DNA of 64,000 bases from Scenedesmus sp. ARA3 (taxonomy: Eukaryota; Chlorophyta; Chlorophyceae; Sphaeropleales; Scenedesmaceae). A program made the translations under genes and the position numbers. Positions 12,389 to 24,800 of this stretch are shown piece after piece. The stretch is from contig RWJK01000985.1 of the NCBI GenBank assembly GCA_004335835.1, forward strand, positions 3,952 to 67,951, read 5' to 3'. Positions within the stretch are counted from its first letter, which is position 1. Each line of letters starts with the position of its first letter. The notes beneath the pieces were generated by a model. That model saw only the letters and a program-made list of their open reading frames with translations. It did not search any database and was not told the origin of the DNA.

Positions 12389-14093
12389 CAGCAGGATGGC
12401 GGCAGCATCAGCAGCAAGAAAAGAGTCAGATCGTCAGGCCAGCGTGAACATGTGGTTGCAGGGGATGGAGCCTGAGGCTGCAGGGCAGCAGGCATACAGA
12501 AATCAGAAGGAACAGCAGCAGCAGTAGCAGAGCAAAAGACATCCTCCAGAAGCATATCCTCATCAAGCTCTGCTGCTGCCACGAATGCTGCCAGGATGTC
12601 CGCAACGTCTGGCACCACCTGCAGCACCTGCAGCAGGATAGTGGCAGCAGCAGCAGCAACGAAAGTGCCAGATTGTCAGGCCAGGGTGTACGTGTGGTGG
12701 CAGAGGTTGCGGTTGCAACTGAGGCCGCAGGGGGCAGCAGGAGGACATACATTAGTAGGGGCGGCAGCAGCAGCAGCAGCAGAGCAAGACAACTTCCAGC
12801 AGCAGCTGCCCATCAAGCTCTGCTGCTGTTACAAAGGCAAACAACTGTCATGAACGCTGCCAGAATGTCCGCAGTGTCTTGCACAACCTGCAGCAGCTGC
12901 AGCGGGGATATGTTGTGAGTGCAGCCGTCATGGCTCGTCACGGCAGGCCATCAAACTGAGCGCTGCAGCAGCACCACCCTCTGCACAGTTCTGCACATCC
13001 GCAACTGTTCCATCAAACCACAGATCCAACATACCTGTGCGCAAAGCTGCAGCACAACATCAACGCAGCAGTGCAGGCGCTGCTGGCAGGCTGCCAGCAA
13101 ATCACACACACACATACACAGCAAACCCACTGCTTACATGTACAATGCAATCTCGTGCAAACTATCTGTCAACAGCCAAGCACCCCCCCCNNNNNNNNNN
13201 NNNNNNNNNNNNNNNNNNNNNNNNNNNNNNNNNNNNNNNNNNNNNNNNNNNNNNNNNNNNNNNNNNNNNNNNNNNNNNNNNNNNNNNNNNNNNNNNNNNN
13301 NNNNNNNNNNNNNNNNNNNNNNNNNNNNNNNNNNNNNNNNNNNNNNNNNNNNNNNNNNNNNNNNNNNNNNNNNNNACCCACCCACCCAGCCACCCACACA
13401 CCCGCACCTGCATCAAGTGTGCAGCAGCCCACGGCCCCAGCTGCGCATACCGCAGCAGCACCCGTGCCGCATCAGCGGGTATCTCCGGCACCTCCGGCAG
13501 TCCATTGCCATTGCTGCCGCCCCCTGCTGCACTGCCGCCGCCAGCGCTGCTGCTGCTGGCCTGGTGCTTCGTAGGCACGCAGTCTCGGATCAGCTCTGCT
13601 ACCCGCTCCACAAAAGCCATCACGGCTTGCGCCAGCGGCGGCTGCTGCGCCCGCAGCGCCTGCGCCGCATCCGCCCACGCAGCCGCCGGCAGCTGCTGCT
13701 GCTGAGAGCTCGCCGCACTCCCTGCAGCCCCTGCGCCGCCAAAGATGCTTCCCAGGCGCAGCATCTGCGCCACATAGTCTGCCAGTTGCTTCGCGCAGCG
13801 CTTGCCTGCTGCATCTAGCAGCCAGCCGAGCGTGCTCACTGCCCAGTTCCTCGGGGCCAGCGGCACGCGCTCGTTGTCTGCATCGACAAGGAACAGCTGC
13901 AGCCAGTCGGGGTGGTTGACCGCGAGCTCCAGGAACAGCTGCAATGCAGTGAGCCGGCAGCAGCAGCAGCAGCAGCAGGGGTGCAACGGCTGTTAGCCAG
14001 TGACTGTGTGTTGGTGTGCATCAACCAGGAACAGCTGCAGCCAGTCGGGGTGGTTCAACGCGAGCTCCAGGAACAGCTGCAATGCAGTGAGCC

Positions 14094-14126
<33 letters not shown>

Positions 14127-17100
14127 GGTGCAGACGCTGTCAGCCAGTGACTGTGTGTTGGTCTGCATCGACCAGGAACAGCTGCAGCCAGTCCGGGTGG
14201 TTGACCGCGAGCTTGAGGAACAGCTGCGATTGGGGCAAGCAGCAGCATCATCAGCATCAGCAGCAGCAGCAGGGGTGCAACAGCTGTCAGCCAGTGACTG
14301 TGTGTTGGTGTGCATCAACGAGGAACCGTGAGCTCCAGGAACAGCTGCAATGCACACAGAAGCGTGTACACAAGGGTTGGTGTGATGGGCATCTCAGCTG
14401 CAACAGCAAGTCTGCTTTGGAAAGCAGCAGCAGGAGTCCCAAAAAAACCACGCAGCAGACCGCCTGTCAGATCTTCCCGCACAATTGCAGCCGCACCTGC
14501 ATGCAGCTGTTGCTGCTGGATCCAGATCCCATCAAACTGCCCAGCGCCTCACTCCACACGTGGCAATGCCGGAGCCACACGCATCATCAACTAACATCAG
14601 CCAGCAATAACCTGCAACCAACACACAGCCCAACCACATCCACACCGCGCAACAACAATGTAATCGCACCTGCATGCAGCTGCTGCTGCTGGGTCCGGAC
14701 CCCATCAGGCTCGTCAGCGCCTCGCTCCACACGTGGCAGCGCAGGCGCCAGCATGCCACATCAGCAACATCAGCCAGCAAGCATCAGCAACCAACACACA
14801 GCCCAACCACATCCACACAGCACAGTAACAGTGTAACCGCACCTGCATGCAGCTGCTGCTGCTGGGTCCGGACCCCATCAGGCTCGTCAGCGCCTCGCTC
14901 CACACGTGGCTCTCGCTGCGCAGCACGTCACTGGCCCGCAGTGCCACCTGGAACTGGAATAGCACCCCTAGCCGTAGCAGAGCCTGCGCTACTGCATCAG
15001 CCTCCTCACCCCGCCTGCTGCTGGGGCCTGGGGAGGCCTGCGGCTCTGAAGGAGGGCTGAGCATGAGGCCATTGCTGCTGCTGTGGATGGCTGCTGCTGC
15101 TGCTGGCGCTGCTGCCAGTGCTGGAGAGATGGCCATAGGGCAGGGGCTTGTCGCGCCAGCAGCTGCTGCAGTGGATGCGTCTGCCGCATCGACAATGATC
15201 TGCGGTTGCTGCTGCTTGGCGGCTGCCGCTGTGCCGGCAGCTGGCACGTCGCAGCTCATACTGCTGACGATGCGGCTGCTGCTGCCGGAGCCTCCGCCGC
15301 CTGTTGCTGCTGCTGCTGCTGCTGGTGTGCTGACGCTGCCGTCGCGCCTTCTTGACTTGCGGCTGCTCAGCTGCCCCAGGTCTCCCCTGCTGTCCACCAG
15401 CTGCCTTACAAACCTGAAGTAGTCCTTATCCAGCACGTGCTGCTGCCACATCAGGCTGATGTTGTGCTCCATTACTGACTTGTACAGCCGAAGCGGCATG
15501 TTGTAAGGGATGCTGACGTCGCCGCTCGCAGCATCTGCATCTGCAGCATCCGCCTCACCACCACCACCAGCAGCAGCAGCAGCAGTGATAGTTCTGCTGC
15601 TGCTGGGGCTGGCAGGTGCCATAGCCACATCCCCATCCCCCTGCTGCTGCTCCGCAGCAGCAGCATCTCCTGCTGCTGCTGCTGTCTGCGGCTGCTGCTG
15701 CTGCCGGCGCTCGTAGAACAGCATGTAGGCGCTGTGTGCGCGCTCATACTCGTTCCTCACAGGCCTACTGCCGCGGGAGTCAAAGTCCTGGCTAGGCTTG
15801 CCACCAAAGCACTCCAGCTCCAGCTCTTTTATGTCCCACGGCGTCACTGACTTGTCATCAAAAGCATACCACCTGCCGCCGCTGCTGCTGCTGCTGCTGG
15901 CGGCGCCCTTGCTGCTGCCACCAGCTGCTGCTGCTTGGCGCCGCTCCTTGATGTATGAGTAGTAGTGACCCGTGAATGCAGAGCCAGAGTGCACCACAAC
16001 GCCCATGAGGTCATACATGAACTCATTGCTGCTGCTGCCGCCGCTGCTGCTGCCAGAAGCAGCAGCAGCAGGCTTGCCAGACACAGCATCACTCAGCTGC
16101 CGCGGCAGCCGCCCACCGCCGCCTCCACTGCTGGTGGTGCCGCCACCATCCTGCTGCTCCGAAGCCTCGCTGCCCTGCCGATCTAGCTGCCGCTGCTGCT
16201 GCTGCTGCTCGTCCTGCTGCTGCTCGGCTGCCTTCTGCTGTGCGTCTGCTGCTGCCAGGCCGTCTGCGGTGTACTTGTACATGTCGATCTCAAGTGGGAA
16301 CTCAAAACGGTCCCGCACCTGCAGCAGCAGCAGCAGCAGGAGGCAAAATTGTCAGCATCACAGTCCCTGCAACAAACGCACCCCATATTACCTGGCAAAA
16401 AACCCACCTTGTAACTCGTCTGGCTGAGGTACGCAACTTCAAAGCTCATCAGGTGGATGCACATCATCACTGCACACGATCACTGCTGCTGCACCTGGAC
16501 CAACTTGAGTCTTGAAGCGCGTCAAAACCCCACCTTGTATGTAGCGTGCCTGGTTGTGGTGGTTGAACTCGAAGCGCTTCAGGTGGATGCACAGCATAAC
16601 TGCACAACCTGACTCAATGCGCACCCCTAAACCTAGCCCAGACAGCATCCCAAAACCCCCACCTTGTAGCGCGTCTGGTTGTGGTAGTCGAACTCGAAGC
16701 GCTTCAGGTGGATGCACAGCAGCTGCGGCAGCGCCTTGATGGCGGAGCGCTTCACAGCAGGCACGCGCCGCCCCAGCTCCTCACAGAAATAGGCGTTGTC
16801 GCCCTCCATGAGCTCGCCCTGCGATGCAGCGTAAAATCAAAACATATGAAATAACAACAATGATGACGATGTAACATGTGATTGTGTTGTCGGCAGATTA
16901 AGCTAGTGCGCGCCGCCCCAGCTCTTTGCAGAAGGTGGTGTCGTTGACGTCCATGAGCTCATCCTGTCGTGCGGCAGAAAAGTTAACATGTGACATAATA
17001 ATGACAGTGACAATATGACACATGTTGTGGTGTAGGCAGCTTACGCAGGCACACGCCGCCCCAGCTCTTCGCAAATGCTGGCAGTGTCGGCCTGCTCGCC

Positions 17101-20100
17101 CTCTTGCTACGGTTACTTTTGTGATGTGATCAATTATGGCTGTTACAGCCGTTGTTACAACCATAATGTTATAAGACACACCTTGACATAGTCGTCCAGG
17201 CTGCGCCCCAAGCTGCCCATGCCCTTCACGTCAACGCTGATCTGGTAGAACTCCTCCACACGCTCGCTGCTGAAGGGCTGGCCCGTGCAGATGATCTGCT
17301 GCACGAAGCGCCCACCCATCACGGCAGCGATGGCCGGCGGCTGCCCCGCGGCAATTAAGTGCTGGTCCACACCGTCCTGCGGGCAGAGAAAGAGCAATGG
17401 CATAGTTAAAAAGCATAAGATGGGTGCGGTGGATGCTGCATGATGCAGTAAAGAGTGGCATGTAGAAGCTGGTGTAGGGCTCCTTTGTGTCAAATCCAAA
17501 CGCGCACAGAATACATACGCGCCTGGTGCTTATAAGCACCAATGACCGTACAAGACAGCAAATCACATAACAACATAACATATTGCACCGCACCTGCAGC
17601 CGCGTGAAGAACTCGTAGGCGTCCTGGTGCTCTTTCACATCAATGGGCGAGCCGTCATAGTCCTTAAACGCGCCCCAGAAGTCACGAGGGATGAAGAAGG
17701 TGCTGCGCCCCAGCGCCATCATCGCAAACATACTCTGCAGCAGAGCAAGACAGTACAGTCAGACAGAGCAGTAAACAGGCAGTACAATCAGGCAGTACAT
17801 ACTGGCAGTACATAAACGCATTGCAGTCACGCAGCAACAGTACAGCACCATAGTCCCACCCCAGCCTCACCTGCAGCTGCGCAAACACGCTGTCAGGCGC
17901 CTCGCCAGGCTCCACCGCAGCCGCGCCCAGCATGCCCTCGCGAATGGCCGGCTGCTCGAACGTCTGCTAACACAGTGCAGCAGCTGCAACGACCTGCAAC
18001 CATTGGCCCTGGCCCCCACACCCCATGACACACACAGGAGAGCAAGCACATGCACCAGCCGCCTCACCTGCAGCTGCGCAAACACGCTGTCAGGCGCCTC
18101 GCCAGGCTCCACCGCAGCCGCGCCCAGCATGCCCTCGCGAATGGCCGGCTGCTCGAACGTCTGCTAACACAGTGCAGCAGCTGCAACGACCTGCAACCAT
18201 TGGCCCTGGCCCCCACACCCCATGACACACACAGGAGAGCAAGCACATGCACCAGCCGCCTCACCTGCAGCTGCGCAAAAACGCTGTCTGGCGCTTCGCT
18301 GGGCTCCACCGCGGCCGCGCCCAGCACGCCCGCGCGAATGGCTGGCTGCATGAACAGCTGCTGGAACACCGCATTCATGTAGCACGTGGCGCCGCCATTC
18401 TTCAAGCCCATGTACTGCCCCGGCGCCCGCAGCGGGCGTGGCGACATATTCCAGCCACGCAGTGTCTGCTGCTGATAATGCAGGTCGATCAGCAGCGCCA
18501 CACCCTCTTCTAAGCTGCTGGGGGAGTCCCCCATGAGCTCAGACAGCAGCTCGAGCGCTGCTTTCCGGCAGCTCGGCGTTGCGCAGCGCGGCTCGATCTT
18601 TGCGGCGCAGCTCTGCAGGTCTAAACGACCCGCGGCAGCCGCCAGCTGCTGCACTGCCTCAGGAAACAGGAACTCCTGCAGCAGCAGCCGGATCAGGCCG
18701 CCTTGGCTGTCGCTGCCGACGCCCCGCCGGTCCAAGGTTCGAACCAGCGCCAGCACTAGCTGCAGCCGCCCCTGCAGCAGCATGCATGCTGCTGCCGCAC
18801 TGCTGCTGCTGCTGCTGCCGGCACCGATCGCCGCAGCCGCCGGCGCGGGCGCTGCTGCTGCTGCCCGCAGCGCTGCCACCTCATCATCAAGCATTTGTGT
18901 GGCTACAGCATACAGCTGCTGCGGCAATGCACCCCAGGCTTTGCCCACGCGTGCAACCATGGCTGCAAGCAGCTCATAAAACTCCTCGCTGCTGCCAGGG
19001 AGGGCTTGAGCCACTGCCCGTGCTGCTGCCAGCTGCTGCAGCAGCCACGGCAGCAGCCTGGGGTGCGTCTCGCTGCTGACTAACCTCTCCAAAAGCTCTG
19101 CTGCTTGCCTGCGCAGCGCCGCATGATGTGGATTGACCAGCACAACGCTGATCAACGGACTCTGGTCAACGTCTAACAGCAGCGCCTGCACCAGTGCAGG
19201 CTGCTGCTCTAACAGCCGCAGCAGCAGCTGCAGCGCATCCTTGACTACCATGACATCTTTGTCCGCTGCGTGATCGTCCGATGAGTCGTCATCTGACGAA
19301 GTGCTGCTGCTGCTGCCGCTGCTGCTGCTGCTGCCCGCGCCATACAGCTGGCTGGTATCCACTGCAACCTGCAGCAGCGTATCTGCCATGAGCTTGAACG
19401 AGCTGCAGCCAAACACTGCCGCAAAGCTCTGCGCTGCTGCTGTTGCTGCTGCTGCGTGCCCAGCAGCAGCTGGCAAGCCGACGCTGCCCTGCGAGGCAGC
19501 AGCAGCAGCAGCAGCAGAGGGCGGCAGCGGCGGCAAGTCCCCGCCTCGCTGCCGCTGCTGCTTCTGCTTTTGCTGCTGCTGCTGCTGATGCCCATTGCCG
19601 GGCTGTGGTGAGCTCAAAGCATCCTCCATAGAAGGGCTGCCTGGCTGCTGCTGCTGCTGCTGCTGCTCCGTCATTGCACTGCTCGGCTGTTGTACATCAT
19701 TATTAGTGCCACACCCGGCGCTGCTGCCTCCCTCATCACCCTGCTGCTGCATTCCTGTCATAGCAGCAACCCCGCTATCACCCGGCGCTGCTGCCACCGC
19801 TGCTGCCGCGCCCGCGCCGCTCTCTGCGCCACTCATTACTTCTGCTGCTGCGGCATTCGCTGGCCCTGCAGCTTGCGCTTGGCTCCATGCGTGTGCTGCA
19901 TCTACTAGGTTGTGCAGCAGCATCACAAGCAGCTCTGACAGCTGCCGCCGCAGCTTCAAGTCGCTGCTGCAGCCGCATGCTGCTTTGCGGGCAGCAGCCA
20001 GTACCACTTCCAGCCCCCTACTCTGCAGGAACTCCTGCTGCTGCAGCTCCCGGTGCTGCTGCCGCTGCTGCGCCGCTGCAAACGCTGCCTGCGCTGCCGC

Positions 20101-21824
20101 CTTTTCCTCTGCGAGCGCGTCGTCTGCTGTAGGACTTGCTTCCGCATCTGGCGCCTCTGCAGTTGCCTCAGCATCCGGCGATTCCTGCAGGAACAGCGAC
20201 TCATCAAACGTCGGAAACAGCAGGGAGCACAGCGCCTGCAGCGCGTACAGCGTCTGGTGCGGCGCCGATGCCGCATCCGCTGCTGCTGAGTCCGCAGCAG
20301 CAGCAGCAGCGTCCTCTTCCATGCTGCTGCTGCCGGCGTCAAGTGCTGCTGCCAGCTGCTGCTGCTTGTCAGGGCCGTCCAGTGCTGCTGCCAGCCGCTG
20401 TGTGAGCGCTGGGTAAGTTGGCATCAGCGACAGCAGCTCTAGGGCCATAGAGGTGAGCTCAGAGCTGAATGAGCTGCCAGGGCTGTCGATGAGCTGCAGC
20501 AGCAGCGGGTACGCGCCATCCTGCAAGAGCAGACACACAGCACAGCACAGCAGCTGGCGTCAGGTGCAGGGCAGCAGGCTGGATGACGCGGTTTTCACAG
20601 CCAATGAGCTGCAGCAGCAACCGGTAGGTGCGTTCCTGCAAGCGCTTACAAAGCAGCGCAGCAGAAGACAGCAGCTCTAGAGCCATTGAGGTGAGCTCAG
20701 TGCCAAATGAACTGCCAGGACTGTCGATGAGCTGCAGCAGCAGCGGGTATGCGCCATCCCGCAGGAGCACAGAACAGCAGCAGAACATGAGATCAAGGGA
20801 CGGTTTCAGGTCACATGCAGTAAGCTGCCAGGGCCGTCAATGAGCTGCAATAGCAGCGGGTACGCGCCCTCCTGCAGCAGCACAGAACAGCAGACGGCAG
20901 AGAAATCCTAAGGCAGGGTGTTCTGTATGCAGTGAGCTGCCAGGGCTGTTGATGAGCTGCAGCAGCAGCGGGTACGCACCCTCCTGAGAGCGACACAGCA
21001 CAGCAGCAGGCATCAGAGGCAGGGATATCACAGCAGGTACATGCTGGCTGCTTGCAGTGCTGCCCTTGTGCGCAAGTTCAGTTCAGTTCACACTGCTCTG
21101 TCAAACTCACCGCCTGCGCCAGCATCCACGACATACTGACTTGCTCGTACACACTCCGGAACTCTGCCGGTGCTAGGCTGTACGCATTTGGCTCTGGGCT
21201 GACCACTGCCGTCACCACTGCGCGGTTGGTGGCGGTGCCGATGCTGCGGTGCTTGCTGTCCCACAGCGGCAGCTCCAGCGTGCGCGCGTCGTTGCTGAGC
21301 TCGTGGCCTGCAAACATCCAGAAGGCAACAAACAACAGGAGTTGTGAATAAAGAATATATAGATGTCATAGAAGACTGCTGGAAGCATAGTGGTTGCTGT
21401 CCCACAGCGGCAGCTCCAGCGTGCGCGCATCGTTGCTGAATTCGTGGTCTGCAGACATCCACAAAGCAACAAGTGACAGAGGTTTTGAAAAGATACTACA
21501 CAGATGTCATAGAAGACCCTTCCCTCCTTCCTTGCACACTTCCACTCACCGAAGCAGAACATGCGCACGTGCTGCATGCTGCTGCAGATCTGCTGCACCG
21601 GCGCTGCCCCCTAAGGATACTGCTGCCTTTCCTCCCGCACTTCCACTCACCAAAGCAGAACATGCGCACGTGCCGCATGCTGCGACGATCTGCTGCACCC
21701 GGCGCTATCCCCTAAGCATACTGCTGCCCTTCCTCCCCCACTTCCACTCACCAAAGCAGAACATGCACACGTGCTGCATGCTGCAGCCGACCTGCCGCGC
21801 CAGCCGCCATTCACCCCCTATGCC

Positions 21825-21856
<32 letters not shown>

Positions 21857-24800
21857 ACCCCGACTCACCGAAGCAGAACATGCGCACGTGCTGCATGCTG
21901 CAGCCGACCTGCCGCGCCATGCGCTGCCGCAGCAGCCCCACGTACTCGTTGCTGTGGCTGGCCAGGCGCAGCCGGCTGGCGCCGTCACGCGACACGTCCA
22001 GCGCCCAGGGCGTGCCGCGCCAGGCCAGGCGGTGCGCAGGCACAGGGGGCATCGTGGCCATCTGCATGTACGCAGACAACAGTACACATGGATGGATACA
22101 CAAAAGAAGCATTTGAACGCTGGATGGCGGCGAGGTAAAAGCACGCGAAGGAAGCAAGGTTGTATGTAGGGGGGAGGGGCGTCACGGGACACGTCCAGCG
22201 CCCAGGGCGTGCCGCGCCAGGCCAGGCGGTGCGCAGGCACCGGCAGCATTGTGGCCATCTGCATGTAAATCAAGACAATATGCTGTAAAAAACGGATGTT
22301 TGGTCATCTACCACACCAGAAAGCAGACGGAAGATGGCAGGCAAGAGGCAGGGAATGTGTGAGAATCGCAGGTGTGTGGCTGGCCAGGCGAGACCAACTT
22401 TGGCAGTATCAGCCAGGCCCTAACAGCCCTCCAGGCTGTCCACAAATTGCTGGCGCAGCGGCATTTCCACAAGGCAAGGGGTAGGACAGGCAAACATGTG
22501 TGATAGGACACCAGCGCACCTCTTTGAAGCCTATGGCCTCCAGGGCCAGCGTCAGGCAGCGCGACACAGCCCTGCCAGCAGCCTCGATGGCGGCCGGCTC
22601 AGGCCCGCGTAGCGCAGCCTCGTGCATTGCTGCCACGATGCGCCTGCAGCAGCAGTAGCAGCCACACGCCCGTTGATAAACAGCGCATACACGGAGGTTA
22701 CAGCAGGAGGACGGCATATCAACAGAGACATGGGCACAGCGCCAGCAGCCATGCTGCATTGTCAAATTGATGTTATCATCCAAGAGGTGGCTTGCCATTG
22801 GCAATCCACCTGGGGACGCCAATCCCTTTGCATAACCAATTGAACGCGCATTGCGCGCCATCAACCTCGAATCCTGGTGCCCAGCCACTGCCATGAGATG
22901 CAGAATGAAGCGGACGACCCCAGATTGCTATAATGTTTACAATGCATAAAAGGCAGCATGATTACCCGGCTGCCTGATCAAGCCAGCCACTCACTCTATA
23001 AGCGCCCGCTTGTAGCTGGCGGACTTGACCTGCAGGCTGCTGCAGTGGTAGAGCCACAGCAGCTGGTTGCGCATGGTGCCAGCGATGCGGTCGTCAGGGT
23101 TGCTCAGGTACACGCGCCAGATGAAGTCCAGGCCTGCGGTAGGGCGAAAATAGGCACAAAATTTAGGGTTGTTTTTGTGGGTTGGTGGGGTTACATGGAA
23201 AGCCTGGATCGACTTCGTCATCAGAGGTACGCACAGTTACACATGTATAAGAACGCATGTACACATCCGCCGAGTCCTCACGGACCGCATTGGATGCGAA
23301 ACTGCACATTTAAGCAAAGCTGCGGCAGAAGACCTCTCGTTCCAAGTCTCCTGACCATCTGCGTGGGCTGCAGCTGCATGTGTCCACTCTGTCGTGTCAG
23401 AGACATGATATGGCAAGACCCCCAAAAGCTCGCACCGATGCAGCGTCGCATCACGCAAGCTGCACAAGGCCACAGAACCGCCATGCGAATCTACGCACAC
23501 TTGTCAAGCCTACATGCACGCGTGCTGTTGTGCGGCTGGCTGCAAGTGTGGTGTTGTGTATGTTCTCTGCACTCGAAGCAACAAATTGCCAGCATCTCAC
23601 CCTTGATGTCAGCCAGGCGCTGCGCCTGCACGAAGGTGCCCTTGGCTTTAGCCTGCGGCAGGCCCAGCGCCTTCGACTCCAGGTTGACCTGCACAATGCA
23701 ACGCAGCAGTAGCAGCAGCGGCAGCGGCGGCAGCAGCAGCAGCAGCAGAATGAGATATCAGCAGGATGCATGGCAGGCCCAGCGCATTGGACTCCAGGTT
23801 GACCTGCACAGTGGCATGGGCGGCAGCAGCAGCAGCAGCAGTGGCAGCAGCATTGGATTTCTTTGGATGCAATAGCTGCATTGTCGGCCGGCACAGTGCC
23901 TTGGACTCCAGGTTGACCTGCGCAGTGTCATGCGGCGGCAGCAGCAGCAGCAGTGGCAGCAGCATTAGATTTCTTTGGATGCAATAGCTGCATTGTCGGC
24001 AGGACCAGCGCCTTGGACTCCAGGTTGACCTGCGCAGTGTCATGCGGCGGCAGCAGCAGTAGCAGGCGCAGCAGCATGAGGAAGAGCAGCATGGGACATC
24101 AACAGGATGAATGGCTGCATTCTTGGCAGGCCCAGCGCCTTCGACTCCAGGTTGACCTGCGCAGTACAATGCAGCAGCAGCAGCAGCAGCAGTAGCGGCG
24201 GCAGCAGCAGCAGGAGCAGCAGCAGCAGCAGTAGCAGCAGCATGGGACATCAACAGGATGCAATGGCTGCATTGTCGGCAGGCACAGTCCCTTGAACTCC
24301 AGGTTGACCTTCACAGGGTGTGCCAGCATGCGATGGCTTGCTTGTCAACAAGACAATGATGAGACAGCAGGCAAAAGAACAACAAGAGGCAACAGGGCAT
24401 TGTCAGCATGTGAAACTTGACTATGTGAACGTCCTCACACCTGTTGAAAGACAGTCACAAAGAGCTACGCCGCCAAGTAGCTCTTCAGCTTTGCTGCGTC
24501 CACTGATACACCAAGAAATACACCGCTTGACTTGCATGGCTGACAAACATCTAAATAGACGGCTCACCTGCTGGAAGATGTCCACAAAGAGCAGCGCAGC
24601 TTGGCCGCGCCCACTGACACACCAATAAAACTTCACACTTAGGCCTGCTTAGGGATGAAAGTTACATATGTTCCAACAAAGAAAAGACGCCTCACCTGCT
24701 GGAAGATGTCCACGAAGAGGCGCGCCGCCATGTCGCTCAGCTTGGCCGCGTCCACTGCGACACCACTTGCACTTCAAACTTAAAAAAGGTTACATAACAA

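Noticed and set aside
13376..13412. CCCA/CCAC repeat beside the N run as a biological repeat
   Set aside because: It borders an assembly gap, so its length and structure cannot be trusted.
18730..18750. GGTTCGAACC as a tRNA B-box
   Set aside because: Lies inside the protease coding exon with no matching A-box or cloverleaf.
23665..24310. Regularly spaced repeats resembling a CRISPR array
   Set aside because: Repeats are copies of an exon start, spacers are themselves triplet-rich and similar, and the context is a eukaryotic intron.
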